Source: Bhargavaea sp. CC-171006
GTDB taxonomy: Bacteria > Bacillota > Bacilli > Bacillales_A > Planococcaceae
Direction of reading: 5' to 3'
Length of the DNA stretch: 64,000 nt
Assembly: GCF_009761675.1 (NCBI RefSeq)
Contig: NZ_QUZH01000002.1
Location: forward strand, 16,598-80,597
Below are positions 44,821 to 53,505 of this stretch, piece after piece (positions within the stretch are counted from its first letter, which is position 1; the number at the start of each line of letters is the position of its first letter). The position numbers and the translations under genes were made by a program. The notes under the pieces are model-generated. The model was given only the letters and a program-made list of their open reading frames with translations. It made no database searches and had not been told where the DNA came from.

Positions 44821-45426
44821 ATGAACGAAGTGATTATTGCAACAAAAAACCGAGGGAAAGCAAAGGACTTTGAAGCGCTCTTATCACCCTATGGAATCAA
44901 GGTCCTCACTCTCTACGATGTGGCGCCGGAACTTGAAATTGAAGAAACGGGCACAACGTTCAGGGAAAACGCGGCTCTGAAAGCTGAGACTGTTGCAGAA
45001 AAGCTTGGAAAAATGGTGATTGCTGATGACAGCGGCCTTGCAGTGGATGCACTGGGCGGGAAGCCGGGCGTCTATTCAGCGCGCTACAGCGGTAAGGGGG
45101 CAACGGACGAGCGCAATATTGAAAAGCTGCTTGCGGAACTTTCCGGTGTGCCGGATGAGGAACGCACTGCGCGTTTTGTCTGTGTACTTGCGGTCGCAGC
45201 ACCGGGTACGGAAACCCGCTTTTTCGAGGGAGCATGCGAAGGGCGGATTCTCCGCACTCCTGCAGGGGAGAACGGCTTCGGTTATGATCCCGTCTTCTAT
45301 GTTCCAATGGAAGAGCGGACCATGGCACAGCTGACGCCGGAAGAGAAAGCAGTCGTATCCCATAGAGGAGAAGCGATCCGGAGCCTCGAGGAACAGGCAG
45401 GGGAATTGTTTGGTGAAAAGCAATGA
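44821..45426 (+). CDS. rdgB: XTP/dITP diphosphatase (RdgB/Ham1)
   Basis: A 201-residue non-canonical purine NTP pyrophosphatase, clearing XTP, ITP and dITP to keep deaminated purines out of nucleic acids. The signature IIATKNRGKAKDFEALL is N-terminal. EETGTTFRENAALKA, ADDSGLAVDALGGKPGVYSARYSG and GFGYDPVFYVP form the active site, and MAQLTPEEKAVVSHRGEA ends the core. SD AAGGAG precedes ATG. ysnB overlaps its stop as ATGA. In B. subtilis rph and gerM precede it; here they are absent. Confidence 0.96.
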   Translation: MNEVIIATKNRGKAKDFEALLSPYGIKVLTLYDVAPELEIEETGTTFRENAALKAETVAEKLGKMVIADDSGLAVDALGGKPGVYSARYSGKGATDERNIEKLLAELSGVPDEERTARFVCVLAVAAPGTETRFFEGACEGRILRTPAGENGFGYDPVFYVPMEERTMAQLTPEEKAVVSHRGEAIRSLEEQAGELFGEKQ

Positions 45427-45944
45427 CGGCCCGGCGCATTGCAGTGATGAGCGATTCTCATGGTGACAAAGAGACGGTCCGTCAGTTTCTGGACAAGCAA
45501 TCGGGTTCGGATTACCTTGTCCACTGCGGTGACAGCGAGCTTTCGGCGGAAGATATGCTTCTTAGAGAGATGATCGCTGTAAAAGGCAACTGCGATCAGG
45601 AGGGGCTGCCCGAGAACCGGATGCTGGAATGCGGTAGTTTTCAGGTTCTCGTCACGCATGGCCACCTGGATCGGGTGAAGACCGGTCTGCTGCCGCTGCG
45701 CTACAGGGCCGAGGAAGCCGGAGCGGACATCGTCCTGTTCGGCCATACCCACCTTTACGGGGCGGAAGTGCATGACGGGATTTTGTTTGTGAATCCGGGA
45801 AGCACGCACAGGCCTCCGCCCGGCCGCCCGGCCACCTACGTAGTGATCGAAGAAAAAGCGGAAGGTGTGTCGGTCAGCTTCCTGCAAACGGACGGGACGG
45901 AAGCGGATTCTGCAGACTTTCCGGAATTTCAGAAACGCCGTTGA
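45423..45944 (+). CDS. ysnB: YfcE/MJ0936-type metallophosphoesterase (YsnB)
   Basis: A 173-residue calcineurin-like phosphodiesterase with a two-metal site. The motifs are AVMSDSHGD (Asp, His), VHCGDSE (Asp), VKGNCDQ (Asn), VTHGHLDRV (His) and LFGHTHLYGAEVHDGILFVNPGS (His-x-His). Natural substrate is unknown; relatives cleave phosphodiesters. It starts at the ATGA overlap with rdgB and is surely co-translated. The TGA stop is contained in the -35 region of the tRNA promoter. Confidence 0.92.
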   Translation: MTARRIAVMSDSHGDKETVRQFLDKQSGSDYLVHCGDSELSAEDMLLREMIAVKGNCDQEGLPENRMLECGSFQVLVTHGHLDRVKTGLLPLRYRAEEAGADIVLFGHTHLYGAEVHDGILFVNPGSTHRPPPGRPATYVVIEEKAEGVSVSFLQTDGTEADSADFPEFQKRR

Positions 45945-45969
45945 CTTTCGGCAGCGGGGAACCTATAAT
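45941..45969 (+). promoter_or_regulatory. strong sigma-A promoter of the tRNA gene
   Basis: TTGACT (45941-45946) and consensus TATAAT (45964-45969), spacer 17, overlapping the ysnB stop codon. Confidence 0.9.
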
Positions 45970-46002
45970 TATCTTTGTCTTGCGCAGCCGCATGGTTGCC
46001 TT

Positions 46003-46076
46003 GTCCCAGTAGCTCAGTAGGATAGAGCAACAGCCTTCTAAGCTGTCGGTCGGGGGTTCGAATCCCTCCTGGGACG
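46003..46076 (+). tRNA. tRNA-Arg (anticodon TCT)
   Basis: A complete cloverleaf: acceptor GTCCCAG/CTGGGAC, D arm GCTC...GAGC, anticodon stem ACAGC/GCTGT with loop CTTCTAA (anticodon TCT at 46037-46039, reading AGA/AGG), T arm GGGGG TTCGAAT CCCTC, and discriminator G. CCA is not encoded, so it is added after transcription. B. subtilis carries a single tRNA-Arg gene at the same place. Confidence 0.95.
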
Positions 46077-46078
46077 TC

Positions 46079-46106
46079 AAAAGCATCGCCGGGGGCGATG
46101 CTTTTT
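46079..46106 (+). terminator. intrinsic terminator of the tRNA gene
   Basis: AGCATCGCC (46082-46090) and GGCGATGCT (46094-46102), followed by TTTTT. Confidence 0.92.
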
Positions 46107-46164
46107 CATTTTCGCAACGCCGCAGAGTCCTTTGGGCACAGATTTTATAGGGCGGAAAAGCATA

Positions 46165-46193
46165 TGCACAGCTTCCTGCGGCTATGCTATTAT
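46165..46193 (+). promoter_or_regulatory. probable promoter of the TPR-protein gene
   Basis: TGCACA (46165-46170) and TATTAT (46188-46193), spacer 17, with TGC before the -10 (extended -10). It lies 29 bases before the start. Confidence 0.55.
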
Positions 46194-46221
46194 GGATGAC
46201 AAAGAGAGGGGGATGGGACGC

Positions 46222-47199
46222 ATGGGCAGGAAGAGGCGACAGCTCAGAAAACATGGCAACGTCATCGTCATGCCGGGCACCTTTGAACGGCTGATGGGTG
46301 ACGGGCTGCGTGCCGTTTCCGAAGAGCGGTATGACGACGCAGCTCCGCTTATCCGCCAGGCCCTCTCCTACGAAAGCGGCAATGCCAGCCTTCTCGGTGC
46401 GCTGACCGTCTCCTTGTACGAACTGAGGGAGTATGCGGAAGCTAAAGAGGCAGCCACCCGCTATTTGCAGGCAGGCCCCGCCAACTACATCGAGGCGATG
46501 GAGCTCTATCTGTCCATCTGTATCCAGCTGAGGGATTACGACGAAGTGGAAGACACCATCTCCGCTCTGCTCGATGAGGGAATCATCCCGCCTGACAGAC
46601 GGGAGAAGTTCCTTTATCTCCAGGGACTCAACCGGAGACTGACTGACCGCTACGACGAGCCGCCTGAAGCACCCGAAGAACCGCCGGAACTGGCTGATTT
46701 CCTGTCACTGCCCGAAGGGGAACAGCACAGCCGCCTTTCGTCGGTGCCGGACAATGAGCTGCCCGCATGGGGAGCATTCCTGGCAATGCTGGCGGCACAT
46801 GAAGAGGCGTCTTCTCTCCTGAAAACCTATTCGCTTGTGCTTCTCGCAGGCATCGGATATTCTTCTCCGGTGACAGTCAGGAAGTTCGGTTTGGAGGAAA
46901 CTGTCGTCCCGTCACAGTTGTCCGGGCCTGAGGATATGCAGAAGGCCGGTAAGGTGGAGGCCATCCTGAAAGAGCAGTTCGCACAGGACCCTTCAAAAGA
47001 ACAGATCGCCGCCCAGCTTCTGCGCACCTACCGTTTCACAGCCTATCCAATCGAGTGGCCGGGCCTGTCCGCAGAGGAGGTTGCCGACGCGTACCATACA
47101 TATATCGAAAGCCTGTTTGACGGCACTGATGCCGGTGCACATCCGGTCATCGATCTCATCAACAAAATCGAATTGTTCCATAACGGCCGGCAGCTATGA
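46222..47199 (+). CDS. ysoA: tetratricopeptide repeat protein YsoA
   Basis: A 325-residue soluble protein with tetratricopeptide-like helix pairs in its first 140 residues (RYDDAAPLIRQALSYESGNASLLGALTVSLYELREYAEAKEAATRYLQ), then an acidic Pro-rich linker near 145-160 and a helical C-terminal half. Such proteins are usually protein-protein adaptors; no partner is known. GAGGGGG lies upstream; ATG at 46222 is preferred over ATG at 46213, which touches it. Position between the tRNA and tig matches B. subtilis YsoA. Confidence 0.82.
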   Translation: MGRKRRQLRKHGNVIVMPGTFERLMGDGLRAVSEERYDDAAPLIRQALSYESGNASLLGALTVSLYELREYAEAKEAATRYLQAGPANYIEAMELYLSICIQLRDYDEVEDTISALLDEGIIPPDRREKFLYLQGLNRRLTDRYDEPPEAPEEPPELADFLSLPEGEQHSRLSSVPDNELPAWGAFLAMLAAHEEASSLLKTYSLVLLAGIGYSSPVTVRKFGLEETVVPSQLSGPEDMQKAGKVEAILKEQFAQDPSKEQIAAQLLRTYRFTAYPIEWPGLSAEEVADAYHTYIESLFDGTDAGAHPVIDLINKIELFHNGRQL

Positions 47200-47204
47200 A
47201 ATTC

Positions 47205-47232
47205 TTGAATATGGACACATCTGTGCTATACT
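47205..47232 (+). promoter_or_regulatory. promoter of tig
   Basis: TTGAAT (47205-47210) and TATACT (47227-47232), spacer 16, with TGC before the -10. Leader about 60 bases. Confidence 0.75.
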
Positions 47233-47300
47233 GAGAAAGTTGTCAAACCAGTGAACGCAAGCGCTGATAAGCGAATTATATCGTCTGGAGGTATGTAAAC

Positions 47301-48587
47301 ATGGCAGTAAATTGGGAAAAGCAAGAAGGAAACCAGGGAGTCCTCACGTTTGAAGTCCCTGCAGAGACATTCAACAAGGGGCTTGACCAGGCTTTCAAAA
47401 AGGTCGTCAAGCAAGTGAACGTACCGGGCTTCCGCAAAGGAAAAGTCCCGCGCAAAATCTTCGAGCAGATGTTTGGCGTTGAATCCCTCTACCAGGATGC
47501 AATCGATGCAGTCCTGCCTGAGGCATACTCCAATGCAATCGACGAAGCAGACATTTCTCCGGTGGCACAGCCGGAAATCAATGTTGAAGAGATTGAACAG
47601 GGCAAGCCTGTCGTCTTCACGGCTAACGTAACGGTCAAGCCTGAAGTCAAACTTGGCGAATACAAAGGCCTCGAAGTCGAGCGCCAGGACACAGCTGTCA
47701 CTGACGAAGAAATCGAAGAGCAGCTGAACGACCGCCGCCAGGGCAATGCCGAATTCGTCATCAAAGAAGATGAGGCGGCAGCCGAAGGCGATACAGTTGT
47801 CCTCGATTTCGAAGGCTTCACGGACGGCGAAGCATTCGAAGGCGGAAAAGCGGAAGGCTACGAGCTTGAGCTCGGATCCGGAAACTTCATCCCAGGCTTC
47901 GAAGAGCAGCTGGTCGGCGTAAAAGCGGGCGATTCCAAAGACGTGGAAGTTTCCTTCCCTGAGGAATATCATGCAGCAGAGCTTGCAGGCAAGCCGGCAA
48001 CGTTCAAAGTCACGGTCCACGAAGTAAAGGCACGTGAACTTCCTGAACTCGACGATGAGTTTGCAAAAGAAATCGACAGCGAAGTCGAAAGCCTCGACGA
48101 GCTGCGCAGCAAACTGAAAGAACAGACTGCCCAGGAGAAAAAAGACGCTTCCGAAGCGGCACTCCGTGACGAACTGGTCGAACAGGCTGCGAAAAACGCT
48201 GAAATCGAAATCCCTGAAGTGATGGTCGAGAGCGAAGTCGACCGCATGGTCCAGGAATTCGGCCAGCGCCTTCAGCAGCAGGGCATGACACTCGACCTTT
48301 ACTACCAGTTCTCCGGCCAGGACGAAGCGGCACTCCGCGCACAGATGAAGGAAGATGCGGAAACACGCGTACGCGTATCCCTCGTCCTCGAAGCCATCGC
48401 GGAAGCGGAAGGCGTAACGGTCGGCGAAGAAGATATCCAGGAAGAGCTCCAGACGATGTCCGGCCAGTTCAACATGGACACTGAGCAGATCAAGCAGATC
48501 CTCGGCGGCACGGAAATGCTCGAAAATGATATCCGCTTCAAGAAAACGATCGAGTTCCTCGTCGAAAACGCGAAAATCAGCGAATAA
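47301..48587 (+). CDS. tig: trigger factor
   Basis: A 428-residue ribosome-associated chaperone with prolyl isomerase activity, folding nascent proteins at the exit tunnel. The N-terminal ribosome-docking signature [17 protein letters not shown] is at about 41-57. The FKBP-type PPIase domain is at about 155-240 ([36 protein letters not shown]). The C-terminal arms are highly acidic and helical. SD TGGAGG precedes ATG. It is followed by a hairpin and a separate clpX promoter. Confidence 0.97.
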   Translation: MAVNWEKQEGNQGVLTFEVPAETFNKGLDQAFKKVVKQVNVPGFRKGKVPRKIFEQMFGVESLYQDAIDAVLPEAYSNAIDEADISPVAQPEINVEEIEQGKPVVFTANVTVKPEVKLGEYKGLEVERQDTAVTDEEIEEQLNDRRQGNAEFVIKEDEAAAEGDTVVLDFEGFTDGEAFEGGKAEGYELELGSGNFIPGFEEQLVGVKAGDSKDVEVSFPEEYHAAELAGKPATFKVTVHEVKARELPELDDEFAKEIDSEVESLDELRSKLKEQTAQEKKDASEAALRDELVEQAAKNAEIEIPEVMVESEVDRMVQEFGQRLQQQGMTLDLYYQFSGQDEAALRAQMKEDAETRVRVSLVLEAIAEAEGVTVGEEDIQEELQTMSGQFNMDTEQIKQILGGTEMLENDIRFKKTIEFLVENAKISE

Positions 48588-48611
48588 TAACCTCAGCCCC
48601 CAGGGCAAAAT

Positions 48612-48652
48612 TGAAAGAATCAGGCGCCGGTTGACTCCAGCGCCTTCTTTCA
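48612..48652 (+). terminator. probable terminator of tig
   Basis: TGAAAGAA...GGCGC pairs with GCGCC-TTCTTTCA, interrupted by a 3-base bulge. No long T-run follows, so some read-through is likely. Confidence 0.55.
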
Positions 48653-48680
48653 TACATTGAAGGGATTTTTCGTGCCACGC

Positions 48681-48709
48681 TTGACCGGGACGAAATGTTT
48701 GCCAATGAT
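48681..48709 (+). promoter_or_regulatory. probable promoter of clpX
   Basis: TTGACC (48681-48686) and AATGAT (48704-48709), spacer 17. Confidence 0.55.
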
Positions 48710-48713
48710 TAGG

Positions 48714-48729
48714 CAATCTTGTAAGATTG
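48714..48729. repeat. palindrome at the expected clpX transcription start
   Basis: CAATCTT (48714-48720), 2 bases, AAGATTG (48723-48729). A second short repeat TTGCC/GGCAA (48699-48703, 48712-48716) brackets the -10. It does not match the CtsR or HrcA operators. Confidence 0.45.
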
Positions 48730-48753
48730 TCACTTGAATAGGGGTGAACGACT

Positions 48754-50025
48754 GTGTTTAAATTCAACGATGAAAATGAAAACCTGAACTGCTCCTTCTG
48801 CGGCAAACCACAGGAACAGGTCCGCAAGCTGGTTGCAGGTCCGGGTGTCTATATCTGTGACGAGTGCATCGAGCTCTGCTCTGAAATCGTCGAAGAGGAA
48901 GTCGGCACCGAAGAAGGATTCGAGCTGAAGGATGTACCGAAACCGCGCGATATCCAGACGATCCTCGACGAATACGTGATCGGGCAGGACCGCGCGAAAA
49001 AGGCGCTGTCCGTCGCAGTCTACAACCACTACAAACGCGTCAATTCCAACTCCAAGATTGATGATGTGGAATTGGCAAAATCCAATATCGTGCTCATCGG
49101 GCCTACGGGAAGCGGTAAGACCCTGCTTGCCCAGACGCTGGCACGCATTCTCGATGTGCCGTTCGCCATGGCGGATGCCACATCCCTGACAGAAGCCGGC
49201 TATGTCGGCGAAGACGTCGAGAACATCTTGCTGAAGCTGATCCAATCCGCGGACTACGATGTCGAGCGAGCCGAAAAAGGCATCATCTACATCGACGAGA
49301 TTGATAAGGTTGCCCGGAAGTCCGAGAACCCGTCGATCACACGCGACGTATCGGGCGAAGGCGTACAGCAGGCGCTTCTGAAAATTCTTGAAGGTACGGT
49401 TGCAAGTGTCCCTCCTCAGGGCGGCCGCAAGCACCCGCACCAGGAATTCATCCAGATCGATACGACGAATGTCCTGTTTATCGTGGGTGGTGCGTTCGAT
49501 GGCATCGAAGATATCATCAAGCGCCGGATCGGCAAGAAGGTCATCGGTTTCGGATCCGAAAAGGAAAATGCGGACGAAGAAGTATCCCTTCTTTCCCGCC
49601 TGATTCCGGAAGATCTGCTCCGTTTCGGCCTGATCCCCGAGTTTATCGGGCGCCTGCCTGTTCTTGCGAGCCTGGAGCAGTTGGATGAAGACACGCTTGT
49701 CCAGATTCTTACAGGACCGAAGAATGCGGTCGTCAAGCAATATCAGAAGATGCTCGAGCTGGACGGTGTCCGCCTGACCTTCGAAGAGGAAGCACTCCGT
49801 GCCATTGCCGCCGAGGCGATCGAGCGCAAGACAGGCGCAAGGGGACTGCGGTCAATCATCGAGAAAATCATGCTCGATGTCATGTATGACCTGCCTTCCC
49901 GTGAGGATGTGCTCGACTGCATCATCACGAAGGAAGCTGTCACCGGCGGGGCGTCTCCGCTTCTCCTGGATGAGAATGGAGATCCGATCGACAACGATTC
50001 TGATAACGAAAAGACATCGGCTTGA
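48754..50025 (+). CDS. clpX: ATP-dependent Clp protease ATP-binding subunit ClpX
   Basis: A 423-residue AAA+ unfoldase feeding substrates to ClpP. The N-terminal zinc-binding domain has C13, C16, C35 and C38 (CSFC...CDEC). Walker [17 protein letters not shown] is near residue 113, Walker [15 protein letters not shown] near 180. The ClpP-binding loop containing the IGF tripeptide is seen in [11 protein letters not shown]. Sensor 2 is in [13 protein letters not shown]. The start is GTG with AGGGGTGA upstream. Palindromes around the promoter suggest regulation. Confidence 0.97.
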   Translation: MFKFNDENENLNCSFCGKPQEQVRKLVAGPGVYICDECIELCSEIVEEEVGTEEGFELKDVPKPRDIQTILDEYVIGQDRAKKALSVAVYNHYKRVNSNSKIDDVELAKSNIVLIGPTGSGKTLLAQTLARILDVPFAMADATSLTEAGYVGEDVENILLKLIQSADYDVERAEKGIIYIDEIDKVARKSENPSITRDVSGEGVQQALLKILEGTVASVPPQGGRKHPHQEFIQIDTTNVLFIVGGAFDGIEDIIKRRIGKKVIGFGSEKENADEEVSLLSRLIPEDLLRFGLIPEFIGRLPVLASLEQLDEDTLVQILTGPKNAVVKQYQKMLELDGVRLTFEEEALRAIAAEAIERKTGARGLRSIIEKIMLDVMYDLPSREDVLDCIITKEAVTGGASPLLLDENGDPIDNDSDNEKTSA

Positions 50026-50034
50026 TCCAACAGG

Positions 50035-50088
50035 AAGAGCCGGCATCCTTCTGCCGTCTGAACGGCGCGGGCGGATGCCGGCTCTTTT
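50035..50088 (+). terminator. intrinsic terminator of clpX
   Basis: AAGAGCCGGCATCC (50035-50048) pairs with GGATGCCGGCTCTT (50073-50086), with T-tail. Confidence 0.9.
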
Positions 50089-50148
50089 CGCACCTGATGC
50101 GTTTTAACCCGTCCGGAAACGGACATGAATACATGGAGGTGACTCCGA

Positions 50149-52473
50149 ATGCCGACAACTAAACTGAACCGCATCCCATACCTGCCTTTGCGCGGGATGC
50201 TGGTGTTTCCAAAAATGGTGCTCCATATCGACGTAGGCCGTGAACGGTCGATGGCAGCGATCGAGCAGGCCATCGTGGAAGAAAATAAGATCTTCCTCGT
50301 TTCCCAGCGTGATATTTCCGTTGAACAGCCGACGCTTGAAGAACTGTACGAAGTCGGGACGCTTGCTGAAGTGAAGCAGACGGTCAAGCTCCCGAACGGG
50401 ACGATGAGGGTGCTGATCGAGGGACTGGACCGTGCGAAACTGATTGCCCTGGATGACGGGGAAACCTTTTCGACAGCCGACATTGAAGTGATCGAACCGG
50501 ATATGGAAGCGGATATCGAGCACGAGGCACTGATGCGGTCTTTGCTCGAGCAGTTCAAGAAATATTCCAAGCTCTCCAATAAAGTCACAGATGAAACGTA
50601 TGAATCGGTGGCGGATATATCCGAGCCCGGCCGACTTGCCGATATGGTGGCGGCAAATCTACCGTTGAAAGTGGCCGGCAAGCAGGAAGTGCTGGAACTG
50701 TTCAACGTGAAGGAAAGGATCGAATCTCTGATCAGCCGGCTTCTCAATGAGCAGGAAGTACTCAGCCTGGAGAAGAAGATCAATAAGCGCGTCAAAGAAG
50801 CAATGGAAAAGACACAGAAAGAGTTTTACCTGCGTGAGCAGATGAAGGCGATCCAGACAGAACTTGGCGATGCTGACGGCAAAGGCGGGGAAGCGGCGGA
50901 ACTGCGTGAGCGGATCCTGGAATCCGGCATGCCGAAGCACGCCCTGACCGCAGCGCTTCGCGAGCTCGACCGCTATGAGCGCCTTCCTTCCGCTGCTGCG
51001 GAAAGCGGCGTGATCCGGAGCTATATTGACTGGTTGCTTGCGCTTCCGTGGTCCGAGGAAACAGAGGACCGCCTCGACCTGAACCGTGCCGAAAGGATTC
51101 TGAACCGTGAACACGATGGCCTGGAGCAGGTCAAGGAGCGGATTCTCGAATACCTGGCCGTCCAGCAGATGACCGGTTCGCTCCGCGGGCCGATTCTTTG
51201 CCTTGCCGGGCCGCCGGGGGTCGGCAAGACGTCGCTCGCCCGTTCCATTGCCGAATCACTCGGGCGGAAGTTCGTGCGGATTGCGCTTGGAGGCGTGAGG
51301 GATGAATCCGAAATCCGCGGCCACCGCCGGACTTATATCGGCGCAATGCCCGGACGGATCATCCAGGGTATGAGGAAAGCAGGCACGATCAATCCGGTCT
51401 TCCTGCTTGACGAAATCGACAAAATGTCAAACGATTTCCGGGGAGATCCGTCTTCCGCGATGCTCGAAGTACTCGATCCTGAACAGAACCACAACTTCAG
51501 TGACCACTATATTGAAGAAACTTTCGACCTGTCCAAGGTGATGTTCATCGCCACGGCGAACGATCTCAGCATGATTCCGGGACCGCTTCGCGACCGCATG
51601 GAAATCATTACGATACCGGGCTATACCGAGCTGGAAAAACAGCTGATCGCCAAAAATCATCTGTATCCGAGACAACTGGAGCGCCACGGCCTCACGAAGG
51701 CGCAGCTCCGCATCTCGGACGAGGCTTTCCTCTATTTGATCCAGTACTATACGCGGGAAGCCGGTGTCCGATCGCTCGAACGGCAGATTGCCGCCATCGC
51801 GCGCAAAGCGGTAAAACGGATCATCTCCGGTAAGAATAAGCGTGTCCAGGTATCACCAAAGGTGGTCACGGACATGCTCGGCAAGCCGAAGTTCCGCTAC
51901 GGTATGGCCGAACTGGAAAATCAGGTCGGAGCCGCAACGGGACTGGCATACACGACCGTCGGAGGGGACACGCTCCAGATCGAAGTTTCCCTATCCGCGG
52001 GCAAGGGCCATCTGATCCTGACAGGCAAGCTGGGCGATGTCATGAAGGAATCTGCCCAGACGGCGCTATCGTATGTGCGGTCACACGCTGAGGAACTCAG
52101 CATCGATCCTGCTTTCCATGAAGATACCGATATCCACATCCACGTACCGGAAGGAGCCGTTCCGAAAGACGGGCCGTCGGCCGGCATCACGATTGCGACT
52201 GCGCTCGTGTCGGCATTGACAAAGCGTCCCGTACGGCGGGAAGTCGGCATGACGGGCGAAATCACGCTCCGTGGCCGAGTGCTGCCTATTGGCGGACTGA
52301 AAGAAAAGACATTAAGCGCGCACCGCGCGGGACTGACGACCATCATCATCCCAGCGGACAACGAACGGGATATTGAAGACATTCCAGATACGGTCCGTGA
52401 AGAGCTGACGTTCCATCCTGTCAACAACGTGACGGAAGTGCTGCAAATCGCACTGGAGGAGGAACGCAAATGA
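50149..52473 (+). CDS. lonA: ATP-dependent protease LonA
   Basis: A 774-residue soluble Lon protease degrading misfolded and regulatory proteins. The N-terminal LAN domain (about 8-205) begins [16 protein letters not shown] coiled coil leads to the AAA+ module with Walker [12 protein letters not shown] near residue 354 and Walker [11 protein letters not shown] near 420. The Ser-Lys protease domain carries [12 protein letters not shown], with the catalytic Ser near 676, and Lys in [14 protein letters not shown] near 719. SD GGAGGTGA precedes ATG. ysxC overlaps its stop by ATGA. The second Lon gene of B. subtilis, lonB, is not present between clpX and lonA. Confidence 0.97.
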   Translation: MPTTKLNRIPYLPLRGMLVFPKMVLHIDVGRERSMAAIEQAIVEENKIFLVSQRDISVEQPTLEELYEVGTLAEVKQTVKLPNGTMRVLIEGLDRAKLIALDDGETFSTADIEVIEPDMEADIEHEALMRSLLEQFKKYSKLSNKVTDETYESVADISEPGRLADMVAANLPLKVAGKQEVLELFNVKERIESLISRLLNEQEVLSLEKKINKRVKEAMEKTQKEFYLREQMKAIQTELGDADGKGGEAAELRERILESGMPKHALTAALRELDRYERLPSAAAESGVIRSYIDWLLALPWSEETEDRLDLNRAERILNREHDGLEQVKERILEYLAVQQMTGSLRGPILCLAGPPGVGKTSLARSIAESLGRKFVRIALGGVRDESEIRGHRRTYIGAMPGRIIQGMRKAGTINPVFLLDEIDKMSNDFRGDPSSAMLEVLDPEQNHNFSDHYIEETFDLSKVMFIATANDLSMIPGPLRDRMEIITIPGYTELEKQLIAKNHLYPRQLERHGLTKAQLRISDEAFLYLIQYYTREAGVRSLERQIAAIARKAVKRIISGKNKRVQVSPKVVTDMLGKPKFRYGMAELENQVGAATGLAYTTVGGDTLQIEVSLSAGKGHLILTGKLGDVMKESAQTALSYVRSHAEELSIDPAFHEDTDIHIHVPEGAVPKDGPSAGITIATALVSALTKRPVRREVGMTGEITLRGRVLPIGGLKEKTLSAHRAGLTTIIIPADNERDIEDIPDTVREELTFHPVNNVTEVLQIALEEERK

Positions 52474-53054
52474 AAGTAAACCATGCCGAAATCACCATAA
52501 GCGCCGTCAAACCGGAACAGTATCCCGACGAGGGCTACCCGGAATTCGCGCTGGCCGGCAGGTCGAATGTCGGTAAATCATCGTTCATCAACAAGATGAT
52601 CGGCCGCAAAAGTCTTGCCCGCACATCTTCAAAGCCGGGCAAGACGCAAACCTTGAACTTCTACAAGATTGAGGAGTCCTTCTATTTCGTCGACGTTCCG
52701 GGCTACGGCTACGCGAAAGTATCCAAGTCCGAGCGGGAGGTGTGGGGCAAGATGATCGAGCGTTATATGACGGGCCGTGAACAGCTTAAATCCGTCATCC
52801 AGCTGATCGATCTCCGCCACCCGCCGACAGAGGACGATATCCTCATGTATGATTTCCTGAAGCACTACAATCTGCCGACGATTATTGTAGCCACGAAGGC
52901 TGACAAGATCCCGAGAAGCAAACTGCAGAAGCACCGGAAAATCATCAAAGAAGCCCTTGACCTCGAAGAAGGCGATCCGCTGATCCTGTTCTCCTCCGAA
53001 ACCGGACAGGGTAAGGAAGAAGCTTGGGCGGTACTTGAGGAACGCATGAGATGA
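52470..53054 (+). CDS. ysxC: ribosome biogenesis GTPase YsxC/EngB
   Basis: A 194-residue TrmE-Era-class GTPase needed for maturation of the 50S ribosomal subunit. G1 is [12 protein letters not shown] (about 31-42), G2 lies around [16 protein letters not shown]3 is [14 protein letters not shown]4 is VATKADKI and G5 is [14 protein letters not shown] in the end of lonA serves as SD, and the start overlaps the lonA stop (ATGA), so the two are coupled, as in B. subtilis. Confidence 0.96.
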   Translation: MKVNHAEITISAVKPEQYPDEGYPEFALAGRSNVGKSSFINKMIGRKSLARTSSKPGKTQTLNFYKIEESFYFVDVPGYGYAKVSKSEREVWGKMIERYMTGREQLKSVIQLIDLRHPPTEDDILMYDFLKHYNLPTIIVATKADKIPRSKLQKHRKIIKEALDLEEGDPLILFSSETGQGKEEAWAVLEERMR

Positions 53055-53060
53055 ATATGA

Positions 53061-53104
53061 AAAGAGCGGCGCCGGTCCCGGATGGGGATGGCGCTGCTTT
53101 TTTC
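53061..53104 (+). terminator. intrinsic terminator of lonA-ysxC
   Basis: AAAGAGCGGCGCC (53061-53073) pairs with GGCGCTGCTTT (53090-53100, one G-T pair), followed by T residues. Confidence 0.82.
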
Positions 53105-53355
53105 TTGCAGGGAAGTGAATGATGAGACCGGTTGCGGGAATGATGAAAAGACGGTGCTGAATGACGAAAGCCCGCAGCGGAAATTTGGATTATTTCTGTA
53201 AAGCCATGCCAATCGAATGCATGAATCCCTTCCGGCATACATTGATACATTGAAAAGCAAGGATCGGGAATGTGAGTGCAGCGCGCCGGCAGGTTTAAGT
53301 TCTCTGCCGGATGTTTATAGACAACCATATCCTTTATTTACATCAGGCACGCCCT
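53105..53355. other. intergenic stretch without a recognisable gene
   Basis: Between the ysxC terminator and the hemA promoter I see no supported coding frame. The only structure is a small hairpin, CCGGCAG / CTGCCGG near 53286-53311, without a T-run. In B. subtilis ysxD lies in this interval; it is not seen here. Confidence 0.5.
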
Positions 53356-53384
53356 TTGATTCAACGGCCGCCTTTTGCTATACT
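53356..53384 (+). promoter_or_regulatory. upstream promoter P1 of hemA
   Basis: TTGATT (53356-53361) and TATACT (53379-53384), spacer 17, with TGC before the -10. A PerR-like box lies just downstream. Confidence 0.8.
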
Positions 53385-53388
53385 TACT

Positions 53389-53403
53389 TTGTAATTATTA
53401 TAA
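53389..53403. promoter_or_regulatory. PerR-like operator at hemA P1
   Basis: TTGTAATTATTATAA differs from the PerR box TTATAATNATTATAA at one position. It covers the expected P1 start site. B. subtilis hemAXCDBL is a known PerR target, so peroxide-controlled haem synthesis is likely here too. Confidence 0.75.
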
Positions 53404-53455
53404 AGTGGCTTTCATGGCTTGTTCACAATTGCGCCGGTCAGATCCTGTCGGAACG

Positions 53456-53464
53456 TGATATAAT
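53456..53464 (+). promoter_or_regulatory. possible second promoter P2 of hemA
   Basis: TGA followed by consensus TATAAT (53459-53464), an extended -10 without a good -35, 42 bases before the hemA start. Confidence 0.5.
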
Positions 53465-53505
53465 GGGAGCCGTGAATGAAAGAACGTGAGAGGTGTGACA
53501 CCTTT

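Noticed and set aside
47226..48827. Minus-strand open frame of 533 codons opposite tig
   Set aside because: Phe/Arg/Asp-rich mirror of an acidic protein's codons; no start signal and no recognisable domain.
53217..53489. Open frame upstream of hemA
   Set aside because: Runs through the hemA promoters and PerR-like box, no SD.
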